Assembly: GCF_019457615.1 (NCBI RefSeq)
Contig: NZ_CP080414.1
Location: 3,979,501-4,043,500 of the forward strand
Origin: Shewanella zhangzhouensis
GTDB taxonomy: Bacteria > Pseudomonadota > Gammaproteobacteria > Enterobacterales > Shewanellaceae
Direction: 5' to 3'
Length of the DNA stretch: 64,000 nt
Part shown: positions 1 through 9,346 of the stretch, one piece after another
Layout of the letters: every line of letters starts with the position of its first letter
Position numbering within the stretch: the first letter of the stretch is position 1
Notes under the pieces: model-generated
Seen by the model: the letters and a program-made list of their open reading frames with translations, nothing else
What the model was told of the DNA's origin: nothing
The model's database searches: none
Program-made: the position numbers and the translations under genes

Positions 1-2950
1 CCATGCCATAGTCTGGATTCAGCTCCAGACCCGAGGTGGTATCGGCGTAGCGGGTACGCTCTTCCCACACCGAGGTGGCGCTGTCGGCATTGAGCAGGTT
101 GTACACAGTGCCCTTGAGCATCAGGTCACCGCCAAACAGCTCGGTGTTGTAGGTCAGCGACAGATCCACATTGGTCACCCAGGGCAGGTTACCGGCGCTG
201 CCGCGGGGTGATGGATTACCGTTTTCATCGTAGTGCGACACATGGTCGTAGTAGCGGCTGATGCAGTCTTCCCATGGGCTGCCTGCGGCGCAGCTGTCTA
301 CGCCCTCTGGGTGCTGGGAGAAGTAGCTCTGCGGCCGGCCCGAGGTGGTGCGCGCCACCAGACCCAACACCAGATTATCGGTGATGTTGTAGGCACCACT
401 AATCTTAAACGCATGGCGGTGATCGTTTGGCAGATTGCCATAACCATGGTCCATCAGATCGGCATAGTCGTAGGAGGTGGTCCACCCCGGATCGGCCTGA
501 TCGTTGTCGGTCTTCACCAGGCCTTCGGTATTGCCATAACTGTGTGACCAGGTGTATGAGCTGTTGATGGTCAGGTCGTCATTCACGCGGCCATCCAGTG
601 TCAGCTCCACCGCCAGATAGCGGCGCTTGGCTTCAGGTAATTGCAGCTCATCCTTGGTGAGGGTGACATTGTCCACCTGACCATCGCCATCGAAGTCGTA
701 GGACATGGTGATGTCTTCACCCGGGTTATTGAGCACATAGTAAGAGCCCTGACCCACGTTGTCGGCAATGCCGAGCTCGGCCAGTTTCTTCGCCAGCACC
801 GGGCCCACGTCTGTATCCTCGACGCTGCGGCCAAGGTCGCGGTAGATAAAGCGCACGCCGCCGCTCATGGTATCGAACAGCTCCTGCTGATAGCCGAGGG
901 TAAACTCATCGCTGTACATCGGCTTTAAGCTGCTTGAGGCAATCAGGCCGGGCTCTGTGATACCGCGCTGACGCCAGTAGCGGTCACGCAGCATATCGCC
1001 ACGGCTTGGCGAGCCGTCAGGCAAGAGCACAGGAGCGCCGCTGCCATCCACCTGATCCAGGGCGAAGTACTCAAACCACTCGATGGAGGACGAGCCCTGG
1101 GTAATGTTCATATTGGCCGACACTGGCTGGAAGTAACGGCCATAGGTGGCGTACACCTTGGCGCTGCCGTCTCCGTGCAGGTCGTAAATGGCCTGAAGAC
1201 GTGGCGCAATCTGGTTGTCGATGGACACGTAAGCACGGCCATCGGATACCGTATTTTCAAAGCCGCTGAAACGCAGACCGAGATTCAGCACCAGCTGATC
1301 AGTCACCTGCCAGGAATCATTGGCATAAAACGCCAGAGAGGTGATTTCAGAGTCTGTGTAACGGGTACGGACACGACGCTCGATATAGTCTTCCCCCGGC
1401 GCGGCGCCGGATACACTGTTGTTACCGGCGGTCTTCACACCCCACCAGCCCTGGGCATCATCAATACCATTCTGGGCCGAGGTGTAGTCCACCAGCACCC
1501 GGGTATAATCCACGCCAAACTGCAGCGAGTGATCGTCCAGATCCCAGTTAAAGTCCACCCGCGCCTGATCGCGGATAAACTCCTGCTCAGACACCGATGA
1601 GTTGGTGTGCTGGCTGAGGGTAGTGCTGGTGCGATAGTCGTATACCGACGGGTTGGTGGAGGCCACCACGTTGTCGATATTCTCAGAGGTACGGCCCACT
1701 ACAGCCGACACCGAGAAGCTGTCGGTGAAGTAACCGTTGTAGTTCAGGCTGTATACCTTGCCGCCGTCACGGCCGGGCGCGGTTTCACCAATCTGTTCGC
1801 CCACCTCGTTGGTGTGCCAGTCGTAGGCAAAGGTGCCGGTATCCCAGGTGCGCTCGTTGCTCATGGCCGATAAGCCAATGGAGTGGTCTTCTGAGATATA
1901 CCAGTCGAGTTTGGCAAACCAACGGTCTTCTTCACGCTCCATGTGGCCTGCCGTTGTCTGCCCTGCCCAGTCGCTGTCATCACGGCGGGGATTGAACAAA
2001 CCGTAGTAAAACAGCTTGTCCTGCACTATGGCGCCGCTCGCCCACAGTTGCAGCTCGCGGAAGTCGTAGCTGTTTTGCATGGTGTTGGAGGAAATATTAC
2101 CGGCGCTGTCGAAAATCGGGTCGTGATTGGCGCGCAGGCTGTCGGGCTCCCAACGTACCTGGGTACCGAAGTTAAATTCGTTGTCACCGGACTTGGACAC
2201 GGCGTTGACAATACCGCCCATGGCGCCGCCAAACTCGGGGCTGACACCACCCGTCATTACCTGGGTCTGACTGATGGCTTCCCAGGGCAGATTGATGGAA
2301 CCCAGGCCGGTGCGGATGCTGGTAACGTTCATCCCATTGAAGTAGTAGCCATTTTCCGCAGATGAAGCACCGCCAAAGCTTGAAGCACCACGGAACGACG
2401 AGCCACCTGGCGCCGCTGTACCCGGTGCCAGCAGGGCAATGCTCTCAAAGCCCGAGTTCACCGGCATCTGGTTCAAGTCTTCCTGGGTGAAGGTGACACC
2501 CGAGGTGGAAGACGCCATATCGACCCTACGGATCATGCTGCCAGTAACGGCCATACGCTCCATGGAAGCATCGCCTGCGCCATACAGCTGACCGTCGAGG
2601 ATAAGCGCCTGACCCACTTCCACCCGCACATCGGACTCTTTGGAGTCGCTGTAGCCGTCTTTGTGGATTTCGATGTCGTACTCGCCCACCGGCACGTTAC
2701 GCAGCAGGTACTCGCCCTTTTCGTTGGTCGATACTGTGTATACCAGCCCTTTGGTTTTGTGTCTTAAGGTGATGGTCGCGCCGCCAAGTCCAGCCCCTTC
2801 GGCGCTAACGACCTGGCCCTTAACGATACTGGAGCCATCCACCGCCACGGCAGGTGCTGACAGCATCAAGGCCGCGCCTACTGCTGCGGCGGCCAGGGTC
2901 TTACGGGCAGAAAAGGCCCCCTTGAGGGCCAGGTTATGTGTTTGATTCAT
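1..2950 (-). CDS. Oar-like TonB-dependent outer-membrane receptor, 3' end outside window
   Basis: Reading the minus strand from the ATG at 2950 gives an open frame of about 983 codons that runs off the left edge. It opens with a signal peptide (hydrophobic run ending in SAPAVA, about residue 36). A carboxypeptidase-regulatory-like beta-sandwich follows at about 40-115, then a TonB plug with GGVSPEFGGAMGG, then aromatic-rich beta-barrel strands. This order is that of the Oar family of large TonB-dependent receptors, which import bulky substrates or act in adhesion. The substrate cannot be read from sequence. An AAGAAGGAAA ribosome binding site lies just before the ATG. The C-terminal barrel closure is not in the window. 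Confidence 0.85.
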   Translation of the reverse strand, partial: MNQTHNLALKGAFSARKTLAAAAVGAALMLSAPAVAVDGSSIVKGQVVSAEGAGLGGATITLRHKTKGLVYTVSTNEKGEYLLRNVPVGEYDIEIHKDGYSDSKESDVRVEVGQALILDGQLYGAGDASMERMAVTGSMIRRVDMASSTSGVTFTQEDLNQMPVNSGFESIALLAPGTAAPGGSSFRGASSFGGASSAENGYYFNGMNVTSIRTGLGSINLPWEAISQTQVMTGGVSPEFGGAMGGIVNAVSKSGDNEFNFGTQVRWEPDSLRANHDPIFDSAGNISSNTMQNSYDFRELQLWASGAIVQDKLFYYGLFNPRRDDSDWAGQTTAGHMEREEDRWFAKLDWYISEDHSIGLSAMSNERTWDTGTFAYDWHTNEVGEQIGETAPGRDGGKVYSLNYNGYFTDSFSVSAVVGRTSENIDNVVASTNPSVYDYRTSTTLSQHTNSSVSEQEFIRDQARVDFNWDLDDHSLQFGVDYTRVLVDYTSAQNGIDDAQGWWGVKTAGNNSVSGAAPGEDYIERRVRTRYTDSEITSLAFYANDSWQVTDQLVLNLGLRFSGFENTVSDGRAYVSIDNQIAPRLQAIYDLHGDGSAKVYATYGRYFQPVSANMNITQGSSSIEWFEYFALDQVDGSGAPVLLPDGSPSRGDMLRDRYWRQRGITEPGLIASSSLKPMYSDEFTLGYQQELFDTMSGGVRFIYRDLGRSVEDTDVGPVLAKKLAELGIADNVGQGSYYVLNNPGEDITMSYDFDGDGQVDNVTLTKDELQLPEAKRRYLAVELTLDGRVNDDLTINSSYTWSHSYGNTEGLVKTDNDQADPGWTTSYDYADLMDHGYGNLPNDHRHAFKISGAYNITDNLVLGLVARTTSGRPQSYFSQHPEGVDSCAAGSPWEDCISRYYDHVSHYDENGNPSPRGSAGNLPWVTNVDLSLTYNTELFGGDLMLKGTVYNLLNADSATSVWEERTRYADTTSGLELNPDYGM

Positions 2951-3142
2951 GGTTAAGATTTCCTTCTTCCCTTGCCTGAAAAAGCTTTCGGCCCCAGTCC
3001 TTCTTACGGGCATTTTCTGACCGAAAACGGGAAAAACCTTAACATCATTTACATAATGTATACAATCTATTTTATTCTATACTAATGATCAAAAACGATA
3101 CCTATCGACAAATTGGCATGTGGAATCAGCAGGAGCAGAAAG

Positions 3143-3169
3143 AAAAAACGCCGCAATGCGGCGTTTTAA
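3143..3169 (-). terminator. Rho-independent terminator of rhlB-gppA
   Basis: A 10-bp perfect stem (3145-3154 with 3158-3167) and a 3-nt loop are followed on the minus strand by a run of T. The hairpin overlaps the gppA stop codon. Confidence 0.85.
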
Positions 3170-4083
3170 TCGAGGAGTTTTTGAGAGAGTTCCAATAGCA
3201 CGCCCTCTCGCAGGGCGCCGCCGGACAAGGCCAGATTTTCGAGCCCCAGCAATCGGAACAAGGCCAGCAAGATGGCAATGCCCGCGGCAAAGGTTGGCGC
3301 TCTCTCAGGGCAGAGGCCATGGATGTCCCGGAGGCTGGCATCTTCATGGAGCAGTATTTCCCGCTTGAGCCCTTCCAGCACGGCCAGGGTAATGAGCTGC
3401 GACTCGCCCCTGTGCCCCAGTAACTCCACCACTGACTGCACAGTGCCGGAGGCACCTACTACTGTGTGCCAACCAAGGCGTTTAAGCTCGGCTTCGGCGG
3501 GGCCCAGAATGCGGTGCACCTCGGCCTCGGCGTCGTCAAAGTCACGTTCCTGCAGCGGTAAATCAGTGAAAAACTGCTTTTTAAAGGTCACGCAGCCCAT
3601 GGGCAGGCTGGTCTTGAACAAGAGCTTATCGCCGTCGCCCACGATAAACTCGGTACTGGCACCGCCGATGTCGATAACCAGACGGCGGCCATCGCCCACT
3701 GTGGTGGCGACCATGCCGCGATAGATAAGCTCGGCCTCTCGCATACCGCAGATAACTTCAATGGGTACACCCAAAATGGGCAGAGCGCGGGACTTGAACT
3801 CGTCGGCGTTGGCAATGGCACGCAGGGTGGCGGTTGCCACCACGGACACCTGCTCGGCGGGAATACGGTGTTTGGCCAGCATCTCGGCAAACATGGCAAG
3901 ACAATCCAGACCCCGCTGCATCACGCTCTCACTGAGCATGCCATCACAGCCGATCCCTTCGGCAAGACGCACCTTGCGTTTGTATTTGGCTTCAACCCTG
4001 GGCTTTCCGGCCGCTGTGGTGGCCACCAACATATTAAAACTGTTGGAACCCAGGGTGATTGCGGCGTATGCGGCTGTCTGCAT
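3166..4083 (-). CDS. gppA: Ppx/GppA family phosphatase, short form
   Basis: The 305-residue protein has the ASKHA-fold Ppx/GppA motifs: ITLGSNSFNMLV near the start, VIDIGGASTEF in the middle, and VVGASGTVQSV near residue 210. Family members hydrolyse pppGpp to ppGpp or degrade polyphosphate. E. coli GppA and Ppx are about 500 residues with a C-terminal HD-like region; this one stops after the catalytic core. It begins 11 bp after the rhlB stop, so the two are co-transcribed. The same gene neighbourhood (gppA, rhlB, trxA, rho) exists in E. coli, which favours the gppA name, but pppGpp specificity is inferred only. Confidence 0.85.
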   Translation of the reverse strand: MQTAAYAAITLGSNSFNMLVATTAAGKPRVEAKYKRKVRLAEGIGCDGMLSESVMQRGLDCLAMFAEMLAKHRIPAEQVSVVATATLRAIANADEFKSRALPILGVPIEVICGMREAELIYRGMVATTVGDGRRLVIDIGGASTEFIVGDGDKLLFKTSLPMGCVTFKKQFFTDLPLQERDFDDAEAEVHRILGPAEAELKRLGWHTVVGASGTVQSVVELLGHRGESQLITLAVLEGLKREILLHEDASLRDIHGLCPERAPTFAAGIAILLALFRLLGLENLALSGGALREGVLLELSQKLLD

Positions 4084-4094
4084 CTACGACTGTC

Positions 4095-5414
4095 TTATGA
4101 GTGTCTGCGGGTCCTGTCATGGCGGGGAGGACGACCACTGCCGCTGCGATGGGAGCCAGACGGACGTGGCGAGCCATTGCGATCGCGCAGGTTACGGCCA
4201 CCGGCATGGGGCTTACGATGGATTTTCACCGGAGGTGGAATATCAATCAGGGCATCACGATCATAAGAAGTCACAGGGATGCTGTGCTTGATATAGTCTT
4301 CGATGGCAGGCAGGTTGAGGGCATATTCCTCACAGGCAAAGCTCACCGATACCCCTTTCTGACCGGCACGACCGGTACGACCGATACGGTGTACATAGTC
4401 TTCGCAGTCATCGGGCAGGTCGTAGTTGTACACGTGGGACACATCAGAAATGTGCAGACCACGGGCCGCAACGTCGGTGGCCACCAGAATATCCAGCTCA
4501 CTCTGGGTGAACTGCTCGAGGATTTTCAGGCGCTTCTTCTGCGGCACATCACCGGTCAGCAGGCCCACACGGTGGCCATCGGCCTCCAGGCTCGCCCACA
4601 GGTTCTCACACTGATACTTGGTGTTGGCAAACACAATGGCTTTTTCGGGCCAGTCTTCTTCAATCAGTGAGTGCAGCAGTTTGAGTTTGTCTTCCATGGA
4701 AGGGTAGAAGATTTCTTCTTTGATATTGCGGGAAGTCTTTTCTTCCGGGGCAATTTCTACCTTCACGGGGTCGTTCATATGATCGTACGCCAGCTCCTGC
4801 ACCTTCATGGACAGAGTGGCAGAGAACAGCATGTTCAAACGCTCTTTGGCGCCTGGCATACGGTTGAAAAGAAAACGGATGTCTTTGATAAAACCGAGGT
4901 CGAACATGCGATCGGCTTCATCCAATACCACGGCCTGGATAGCACCCAGGTTAATCACGCCCTGACGCACATAGTCGATGATGCGACCCGTGGTGCCAAT
5001 GAGAACATCCACGCCCTTGTCCAGCACCTTGCGCTGGGCTTCATAGCCTTCGCCGCCGTAGACGATACCCACCTTGAGGCCGCTGTGCTTGGACAGCAGA
5101 GTGGCGTCTTTGGCGATCTGAATCGCCAGTTCGCGGGTTGGCGCCATCACAATGGCACGGGGCTGATTCAGTTGGCGATGTTCGGGGACCGGCGTGGTCA
5201 GCAGGTGGTTAAAGGTGGCAACCAAAAAGGCGAGTGTCTTGCCGGTGCCAGTTTGGGCCTGGCCTGCGATGTCTTTTTTCTCAAGCAATACCGGGAGGGA
5301 AAGCGCCTGGATGGGCGTGCAATGCTCGAAGCCGTTTTCGTTAAGTGCCTGTTTGACCTCGTCACACAAGGGCAGGTCGGCAAATTTTTGTTGGGTTAAG
5401 TGTGTTTCGCTCAT
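4095..5414 (-). CDS. rhlB: ATP-dependent RNA helicase RhlB
   Basis: This DEAD-box helicase has 439 residues. The Q motif is near residue 35, Walker A AQTGTGKT ends at residue 60, then come the DEAD motif in VLDEADRMFD, the SAT motif in LFSATLS, and HRIGRTGRAG. A basic Arg/Gly/Ser-rich tail closes the protein. In E. coli RhlB is the helicase of the RNA degradosome, bound to RNase E. The start is placed at the ATG at 5414 (MSETHL), which matches the family; an upstream in-frame ATG at 5534 would add 40 unrelated residues. It is divergent from trxA and leads the rhlB-gppA operon. Confidence 0.96.
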   Translation of the reverse strand: MSETHLTQQKFADLPLCDEVKQALNENGFEHCTPIQALSLPVLLEKKDIAGQAQTGTGKTLAFLVATFNHLLTTPVPEHRQLNQPRAIVMAPTRELAIQIAKDATLLSKHSGLKVGIVYGGEGYEAQRKVLDKGVDVLIGTTGRIIDYVRQGVINLGAIQAVVLDEADRMFDLGFIKDIRFLFNRMPGAKERLNMLFSATLSMKVQELAYDHMNDPVKVEIAPEEKTSRNIKEEIFYPSMEDKLKLLHSLIEEDWPEKAIVFANTKYQCENLWASLEADGHRVGLLTGDVPQKKRLKILEQFTQSELDILVATDVAARGLHISDVSHVYNYDLPDDCEDYVHRIGRTGRAGQKGVSVSFACEEYALNLPAIEDYIKHSIPVTSYDRDALIDIPPPVKIHRKPHAGGRNLRDRNGSPRPSGSHRSGSGRPPRHDRTRRHS

Positions 5415-5565
5415 AGCGGCAGCATACCAGTTAGGGTTGCAATAAGATACTCGATCGTTTGAAATAGCGACAACAAGTAGGTGGGCACTTGAATTCCTGT
5501 AAATCCGCCTCAATATACATGCTAAGCCATTCACAGACCAGCGATGGCATCATTTGGAGAACATC

Positions 5566-5892
5566 ATGAGCGACAAAATTGTAACCCTGAGCGACGACAG
5601 CTTTGAAAACGACGTACTGAAGTCTGAACTGCCAGTTCTGGTAGACTTCTGGGCAGAATGGTGCGGCCCTTGCAAAATGATCGCCCCAATTCTGGACGAC
5701 GTAGCTGCCGAATACGAAGGTAAGGTTACAGTTGCCAAGCTGAACGTTGACCACAACAACGCCTCTCCCGCCAAGTACGGCGTGCGTGGTATCCCAACGC
5801 TGCTGATGTTCAAAGGCGGCGAACTGGTTGCTACCAAGGTTGGCGCCCTGTCCAAAACTCAATTGAAAGAGTTTATCGACGCTCAGCTCTAA
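5566..5892 (+). CDS. trxA: Thioredoxin 1
   Basis: The 108-residue thioredoxin has the redox motif WCGPC at residues 32-36 and the cis-proline in RGIPTLLMF. It is close to E. coli TrxA along its whole length. It is a cytoplasmic protein disulfide reductant recycled by thioredoxin reductase. The start at 5566 (MSDKIV) is preceded by TTTGGAGAA; a TTG four codons upstream sits inside the ribosome binding site and is rejected. It is divergent from rhlB and upstream of rho. Confidence 0.97.
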   Translation: MSDKIVTLSDDSFENDVLKSELPVLVDFWAEWCGPCKMIAPILDDVAAEYEGKVTVAKLNVDHNNASPAKYGVRGIPTLLMFKGGELVATKVGALSKTQLKEFIDAQL

Positions 5893-6107
5893 TCTTCGCC
5901 TGTTGGCGTGACGCCCGGCACAGCTTTTGGGCTAAAATGTGCCGGGCTGCCCTAAAAATCTGGACGCCTCCCAGCTTAGGTGCTACTTTAATAGCCAGAT
6001 TCTTATCGATTAACCCACTTCTTCGCAGTTCAATCTTTTCAATACCCTCGTAAGCATTGCAGATTGAATGCGACAAACTTTTCTCGCGTACAAAAAGACC
6101 CATCAAC
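5893..6107 (+). promoter_or_regulatory. trxA-rho intergenic leader with hairpin
   Basis: The 215-bp gap holds a perfect 10-bp inverted repeat (5913-5922 with 5938-5947, 15-nt loop) without a clear T-run. In E. coli the region before rho is a long autoregulated leader; here the role is inferred from position. It could end trxA transcription weakly or form part of the rho leader. Confidence 0.45.
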
Positions 6108-7370
6108 ATGAACCTAAATGAACTGAAAAACATGTCCATCGCCGACCTGGTGGCCTTGGCGGAGAGCATGAATCTCGAAAATATGGCCCGTGCCCGCAAG
6201 CAGGACATCATTTTCTCCATCCTCAAAGCCCATGCCAAAAGCGGTGAAGACATCTTCGGTGGCGGCGTACTCGAAATTCTCCAGGACGGCTTTGGCTTCC
6301 TGCGCAGCGCCGATGGGTCTTACCTTGCAGGTCCGGACGACATCTATGTGTCTCCCAGCCAGGTCAGACGCTTTAACCTGCGAACGGGTGATACCATTGC
6401 CGGTAAAATCCGTCCTCCCAAAGAAGGTGAGCGCTACTTCGCCCTGCTGAAAGTCAACGAAGTTAACTTCGATAAGCCAGAAATCTCCCGCAACAAGATC
6501 CTGTTTGAAAACTTAACGCCCCTGCACGCCGAAGAGCGTCTGCGCATGGAGCGTGGTAACGGTTCTACCGAAGACATTACCGCCCGTATCCTGGATCTGT
6601 GCTCCCCTATCGGTAAAGGTCAGCGTGGTCTGATTGTGGCCCCGCCAAAAGCCGGTAAAACCATGCTGCTGCAAAACATTGCCCAGTCCATCAGCTACAA
6701 CAACCCCGAAGTGGTGTTGATGGTACTGCTGATTGACGAGCGTCCTGAAGAAGTGACCGAGATGCAGCGTCTGGTTCACGGCGAAGTGATCGCCTCAACC
6801 TTCGACGAGCCAGCCAGCCGCCACGTACAGGTTGCTGAAATGGTTATCGAAAAGGCCAAGCGCCTGGTTGAACACAAGAAAGACGTGGTGATTCTGCTCG
6901 ACTCCATCACCCGTCTGGCACGCGCCTACAACACTGTAGTACCTTCTTCAGGCAAGGTACTGACCGGTGGTGTGGACGCCAACGCCCTGCACCGTCCGAA
7001 GCGTTTCTTCGGTGCTGCCCGCAACATCGAAAACGGCGGCTCCCTGACCATCATCGCCACTGCCCTTATCGACACCGGCTCCAAGATGGACGAAGTGATT
7101 TACGAAGAGTTCAAGGGCACAGGTAACCAGGAGCTGCACCTGTCTCGCAAGGCCGCCGAGAAGCGCGTGTTCCCTGCGATTGACTTCAACCGCTCAGGTA
7201 CCCGTCGCGAAGAAAAACTCACCACCAGCGATGAGCTGCAGAAGATGTGGATCCTGCGCAAGATTTTGAACCCAATGGACGAAGTGGCCGCCATGGAGTT
7301 CCTCATCGACAAGCTGGCGATGACCAAGACCAACGACGAGTTCTTTACCGCCATGAAGCGCGCCAAGTAA
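6108..7370 (+). CDS. rho: Transcription termination factor Rho
   Basis: The 420-residue protein matches E. coli Rho (419) nearly end to end. It has the N-terminal helical domain, the cold-shock-like RNA-binding fold with GFGFLRS, the Walker A motif in APPKAGKT, and the GGVDANALHRPKRFFGAARN stretch with the RNA-translocating loops. Rho is a hexameric RNA-dependent ATPase that ends transcription of untranslated RNA. The ATG at 6108 (MNLNELKN) is preferred over an upstream in-frame start at 6057, because the family begins at this point. It is followed by its own terminator. Confidence 0.97.
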   Translation: MNLNELKNMSIADLVALAESMNLENMARARKQDIIFSILKAHAKSGEDIFGGGVLEILQDGFGFLRSADGSYLAGPDDIYVSPSQVRRFNLRTGDTIAGKIRPPKEGERYFALLKVNEVNFDKPEISRNKILFENLTPLHAEERLRMERGNGSTEDITARILDLCSPIGKGQRGLIVAPPKAGKTMLLQNIAQSISYNNPEVVLMVLLIDERPEEVTEMQRLVHGEVIASTFDEPASRHVQVAEMVIEKAKRLVEHKKDVVILLDSITRLARAYNTVVPSSGKVLTGGVDANALHRPKRFFGAARNIENGGSLTIIATALIDTGSKMDEVIYEEFKGTGNQELHLSRKAAEKRVFPAIDFNRSGTRREEKLTTSDELQKMWILRKILNPMDEVAAMEFLIDKLAMTKTNDEFFTAMKRAK

Positions 7371-7403
7371 GCGCCCGCCAGGCATTCAGGTAAAGCAACC
7401 CGT

Positions 7404-7432
7404 AAAAAAGCCGCTCATTGAGCGGCTTTTTT
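7404..7432 (+). terminator. Terminator after rho
   Basis: A GC-rich inverted repeat (7410-7417 with 7419-7426) is flanked by A6 on the left and T6 on the right, so it can work in both directions between rho and the convergent lysR gene. Confidence 0.8.
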
Positions 7433-7521
7433 ATTCTCGTTAATCTTTAAAATCCGGCTGCCTGGCTGTGACCGAAAGCCAGGCTCAGGCGGAAAGCGAG
7501 GCTCTGACAAAAACTTGGGAC

Positions 7522-8517
7522 TCAGCCCCATCCCTCGTCAGAAGCTGTACTGCCCGGCAGGGCGTTACCCGTCATCGCCTTATCCAGCGTGGCTTTATCG
7601 AGCATGGCTTTATCCAGCATCGCCAGGCGTTCGGCCACCCTGGTCCTCAACATATCCCGCAACGCCAACACCGCCGGTGTCACCTGCGCCCTTCCGGGGC
7701 ACAGTAAATACAGCTCCAGCGGCTCGGTACCATATTCCGGCAGCAAGGGCACCAGGCGGCCATCAAGCAGGTCGGCGGCCAAATCCAGCCGCGACTTATA
7801 CACCAGCCCCTGCCCCGCCACAGCCCAGCGCCGGGCAATTTCGGCATCGTTGCAGCTGCGTCTGCCGCTGACTCGTACCTTGTGTTCTTCGTCATCACTG
7901 AAAAAGTGCCACAGATCGTGGGTCTTATCGGCGCGTTTATACAACAGACATTGGTGGGTGGCCAATTCGGCCGGTGTGGTGGGCGTCCCCTCACGGGCCA
8001 GATACAGAGGTGAGGCCGCAAGCTGACGCGACAAGTGCCCAAGGGAGAAAGCCACCGCCTCCGAGTCCTGGGGCATGCCGTAGCGCAGTGCCACGTCGAT
8101 ATTGCTGCGAAACAGGCTGCTGACCTTGTCCCCCAGTTCCAGCTGCACCTCAAGCCCGGGATGCTGCTCCATCAGCTCATCGAGCCATGGCAAAAAGATA
8201 TTGCGGCCAAAATCCGACGACACCGAAATCCTCAGGGTGCCTTCTACAGTGCCCCGTTCGCTGGACAGCGCCATGCGACCCAGTTCGAGGGCACTGAGTG
8301 CCTCGTGGCAATGGCCCAGATAACGTTCTCCGGCCTGTGACAGCCTGAGGCTGCGGGTGGTGCGGATAAACAGCGCCGAGCCCAGTTGTTTTTCCAGCCG
8401 CTTGATGGCGGCGCTGGCCGATGCCGGCGTCATATCCAGTTCGGCGGCGGCCGCACTGATACTGCCTGCCTCTGCCACCCGAACAAACAGCGCTAAATCT
8501 GTGGTCAGCAATTGCAA
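7522..8517 (-). CDS. LysR-family transcriptional regulator
   Basis: The 331-residue protein has an N-terminal winged helix-turn-helix (AGSISAAAAELDMTPASASA, about 17-36) and a LysR substrate-binding domain. It resembles the CrgA/PtrR-like clade that begins with a short DLALFVRVAE helix. The target genes cannot be read from sequence. It lies 100 bp downstream of frdB on the same strand, behind a terminator, so it is probably its own unit. The C-terminal tail contains three near-identical LDKA repeats (about residues 300-315) that are not part of the normal fold. Confidence 0.88.
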   Translation of the reverse strand: MQLLTTDLALFVRVAEAGSISAAAAELDMTPASASAAIKRLEKQLGSALFIRTTRSLRLSQAGERYLGHCHEALSALELGRMALSSERGTVEGTLRISVSSDFGRNIFLPWLDELMEQHPGLEVQLELGDKVSSLFRSNIDVALRYGMPQDSEAVAFSLGHLSRQLAASPLYLAREGTPTTPAELATHQCLLYKRADKTHDLWHFFSDDEEHKVRVSGRRSCNDAEIARRWAVAGQGLVYKSRLDLAADLLDGRLVPLLPEYGTEPLELYLLCPGRAQVTPAVLALRDMLRTRVAERLAMLDKAMLDKATLDKAMTGNALPGSTASDEGWG

Positions 8518-8566
8518 TCCTCGCCTGATATTTACCGGCTAACACTACCCCCAATTGGCCCTTAAA

Positions 8567-8603
8567 ACAAAGCCCGCGCAGGAATTTCCGGCGCGGGCTT
8601 TGT
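8567..8603 (-). terminator. Terminator of the frd operon
   Basis: A 13-bp perfect stem (8567-8579 with 8591-8603) has an 11-nt loop, and TTTTA follows on the minus strand. It separates frdB from the LysR gene. Confidence 0.75.
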
Positions 8604-8617
8604 GGGTCAGCCACAGA

Positions 8618-9346
8618 TTACAGCAGGGTCGAGGCCATCTTGCGGCGCAGATAGGCGATTTGCTGCATATGGGGCAAGTCTTTGGGGCAATTGTCCTGGC
8701 AGCCCAGCAGTGTCATACAGCCAAACACCCCATCCTGATTACCAATTACATGGTAAAAGTCATCGGCGCTGCGGCCATCGCGGCTGTCGAGCTCAAAGCG
8801 GGCAATCTTCATCATGCCCACGGCGCCCACAAAGGTGTCGCGCATCTGCTTGGTGGCACAGGCCGATACACACACACCACATTCCACGCAGCGCTCCAGC
8901 TCATACAGCTTGGCGGCCTCCTCCGGATCCATGGGGTCTTCCAGACGGTGGATATTCAGATCGTCTCCCTTGGGGTGCAGCCACAGCTTCAAGCGCTCGG
9001 CCAGCTCACGCATAAACTTGCCGGTGTTCACTGACAGGTCGCCAATCAGCTCAAAGCCCGGCAGCGGCATCAGGGTGATCTCACCCTTGGGATATTTTGC
9101 CGTGAGAGTGCGACACGCCAGTGTGGGGAAACCATTGATCACCATGGCGCAGCTGCCACAAATACCGGCGCGGCACACAAAGTCGAACTGCAGCGACGGG
9201 TCCTGCTCCTGACGGAGCTTATTGAGGGCAATAAACACCGTCATGCCACTGGTTTCTTCCAACTGGTACTTGACCATTTTGGGCTTGTCAGCGGCGTCCT
9301 GTGGGTCGTAGCGGAAAATATTGAATGTCAGAATGCGGCCGCTCAT
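8618..9346 (-). CDS. frdB: Fumarate reductase iron-sulfur subunit
   Basis: The 242-residue protein carries the 2Fe-2S ligands C58, C63, C66 (CRAGICGSC) and C78. The CVECGVC and CMTLLGCQDNCPKDLP motifs bind the 4Fe-4S and 3Fe-4S clusters. It carries electrons from the membrane cytochrome b to FAD in FrdA on the cytoplasmic side. Similarity is to the Wolinella/Campylobacter type rather than to E. coli FrdB. The ATG overlaps the frdA stop by 4 bp (ATGA), so the two are translationally coupled. Confidence 0.95.
   Translation of the reverse strand: MSGRILTFNIFRYDPQDAADKPKMVKYQLEETSGMTVFIALNKLRQEQDPSLQFDFVCRAGICGSCAMVINGFPTLACRTLTAKYPKGEITLMPLPGFELIGDLSVNTGKFMRELAERLKLWLHPKGDDLNIHRLEDPMDPEEAAKLYELERCVECGVCVSACATKQMRDTFVGAVGMMKIARFELDSRDGRSADDFYHVIGNQDGVFGCMTLLGCQDNCPKDLPHMQQIAYLRRKMASTLL

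Noticed and set aside
233..2365. Several plus-strand frames across the left edge
   Set aside because: They are antisense to the TonB receptor coding frame, which has signal peptide, plug and barrel features.
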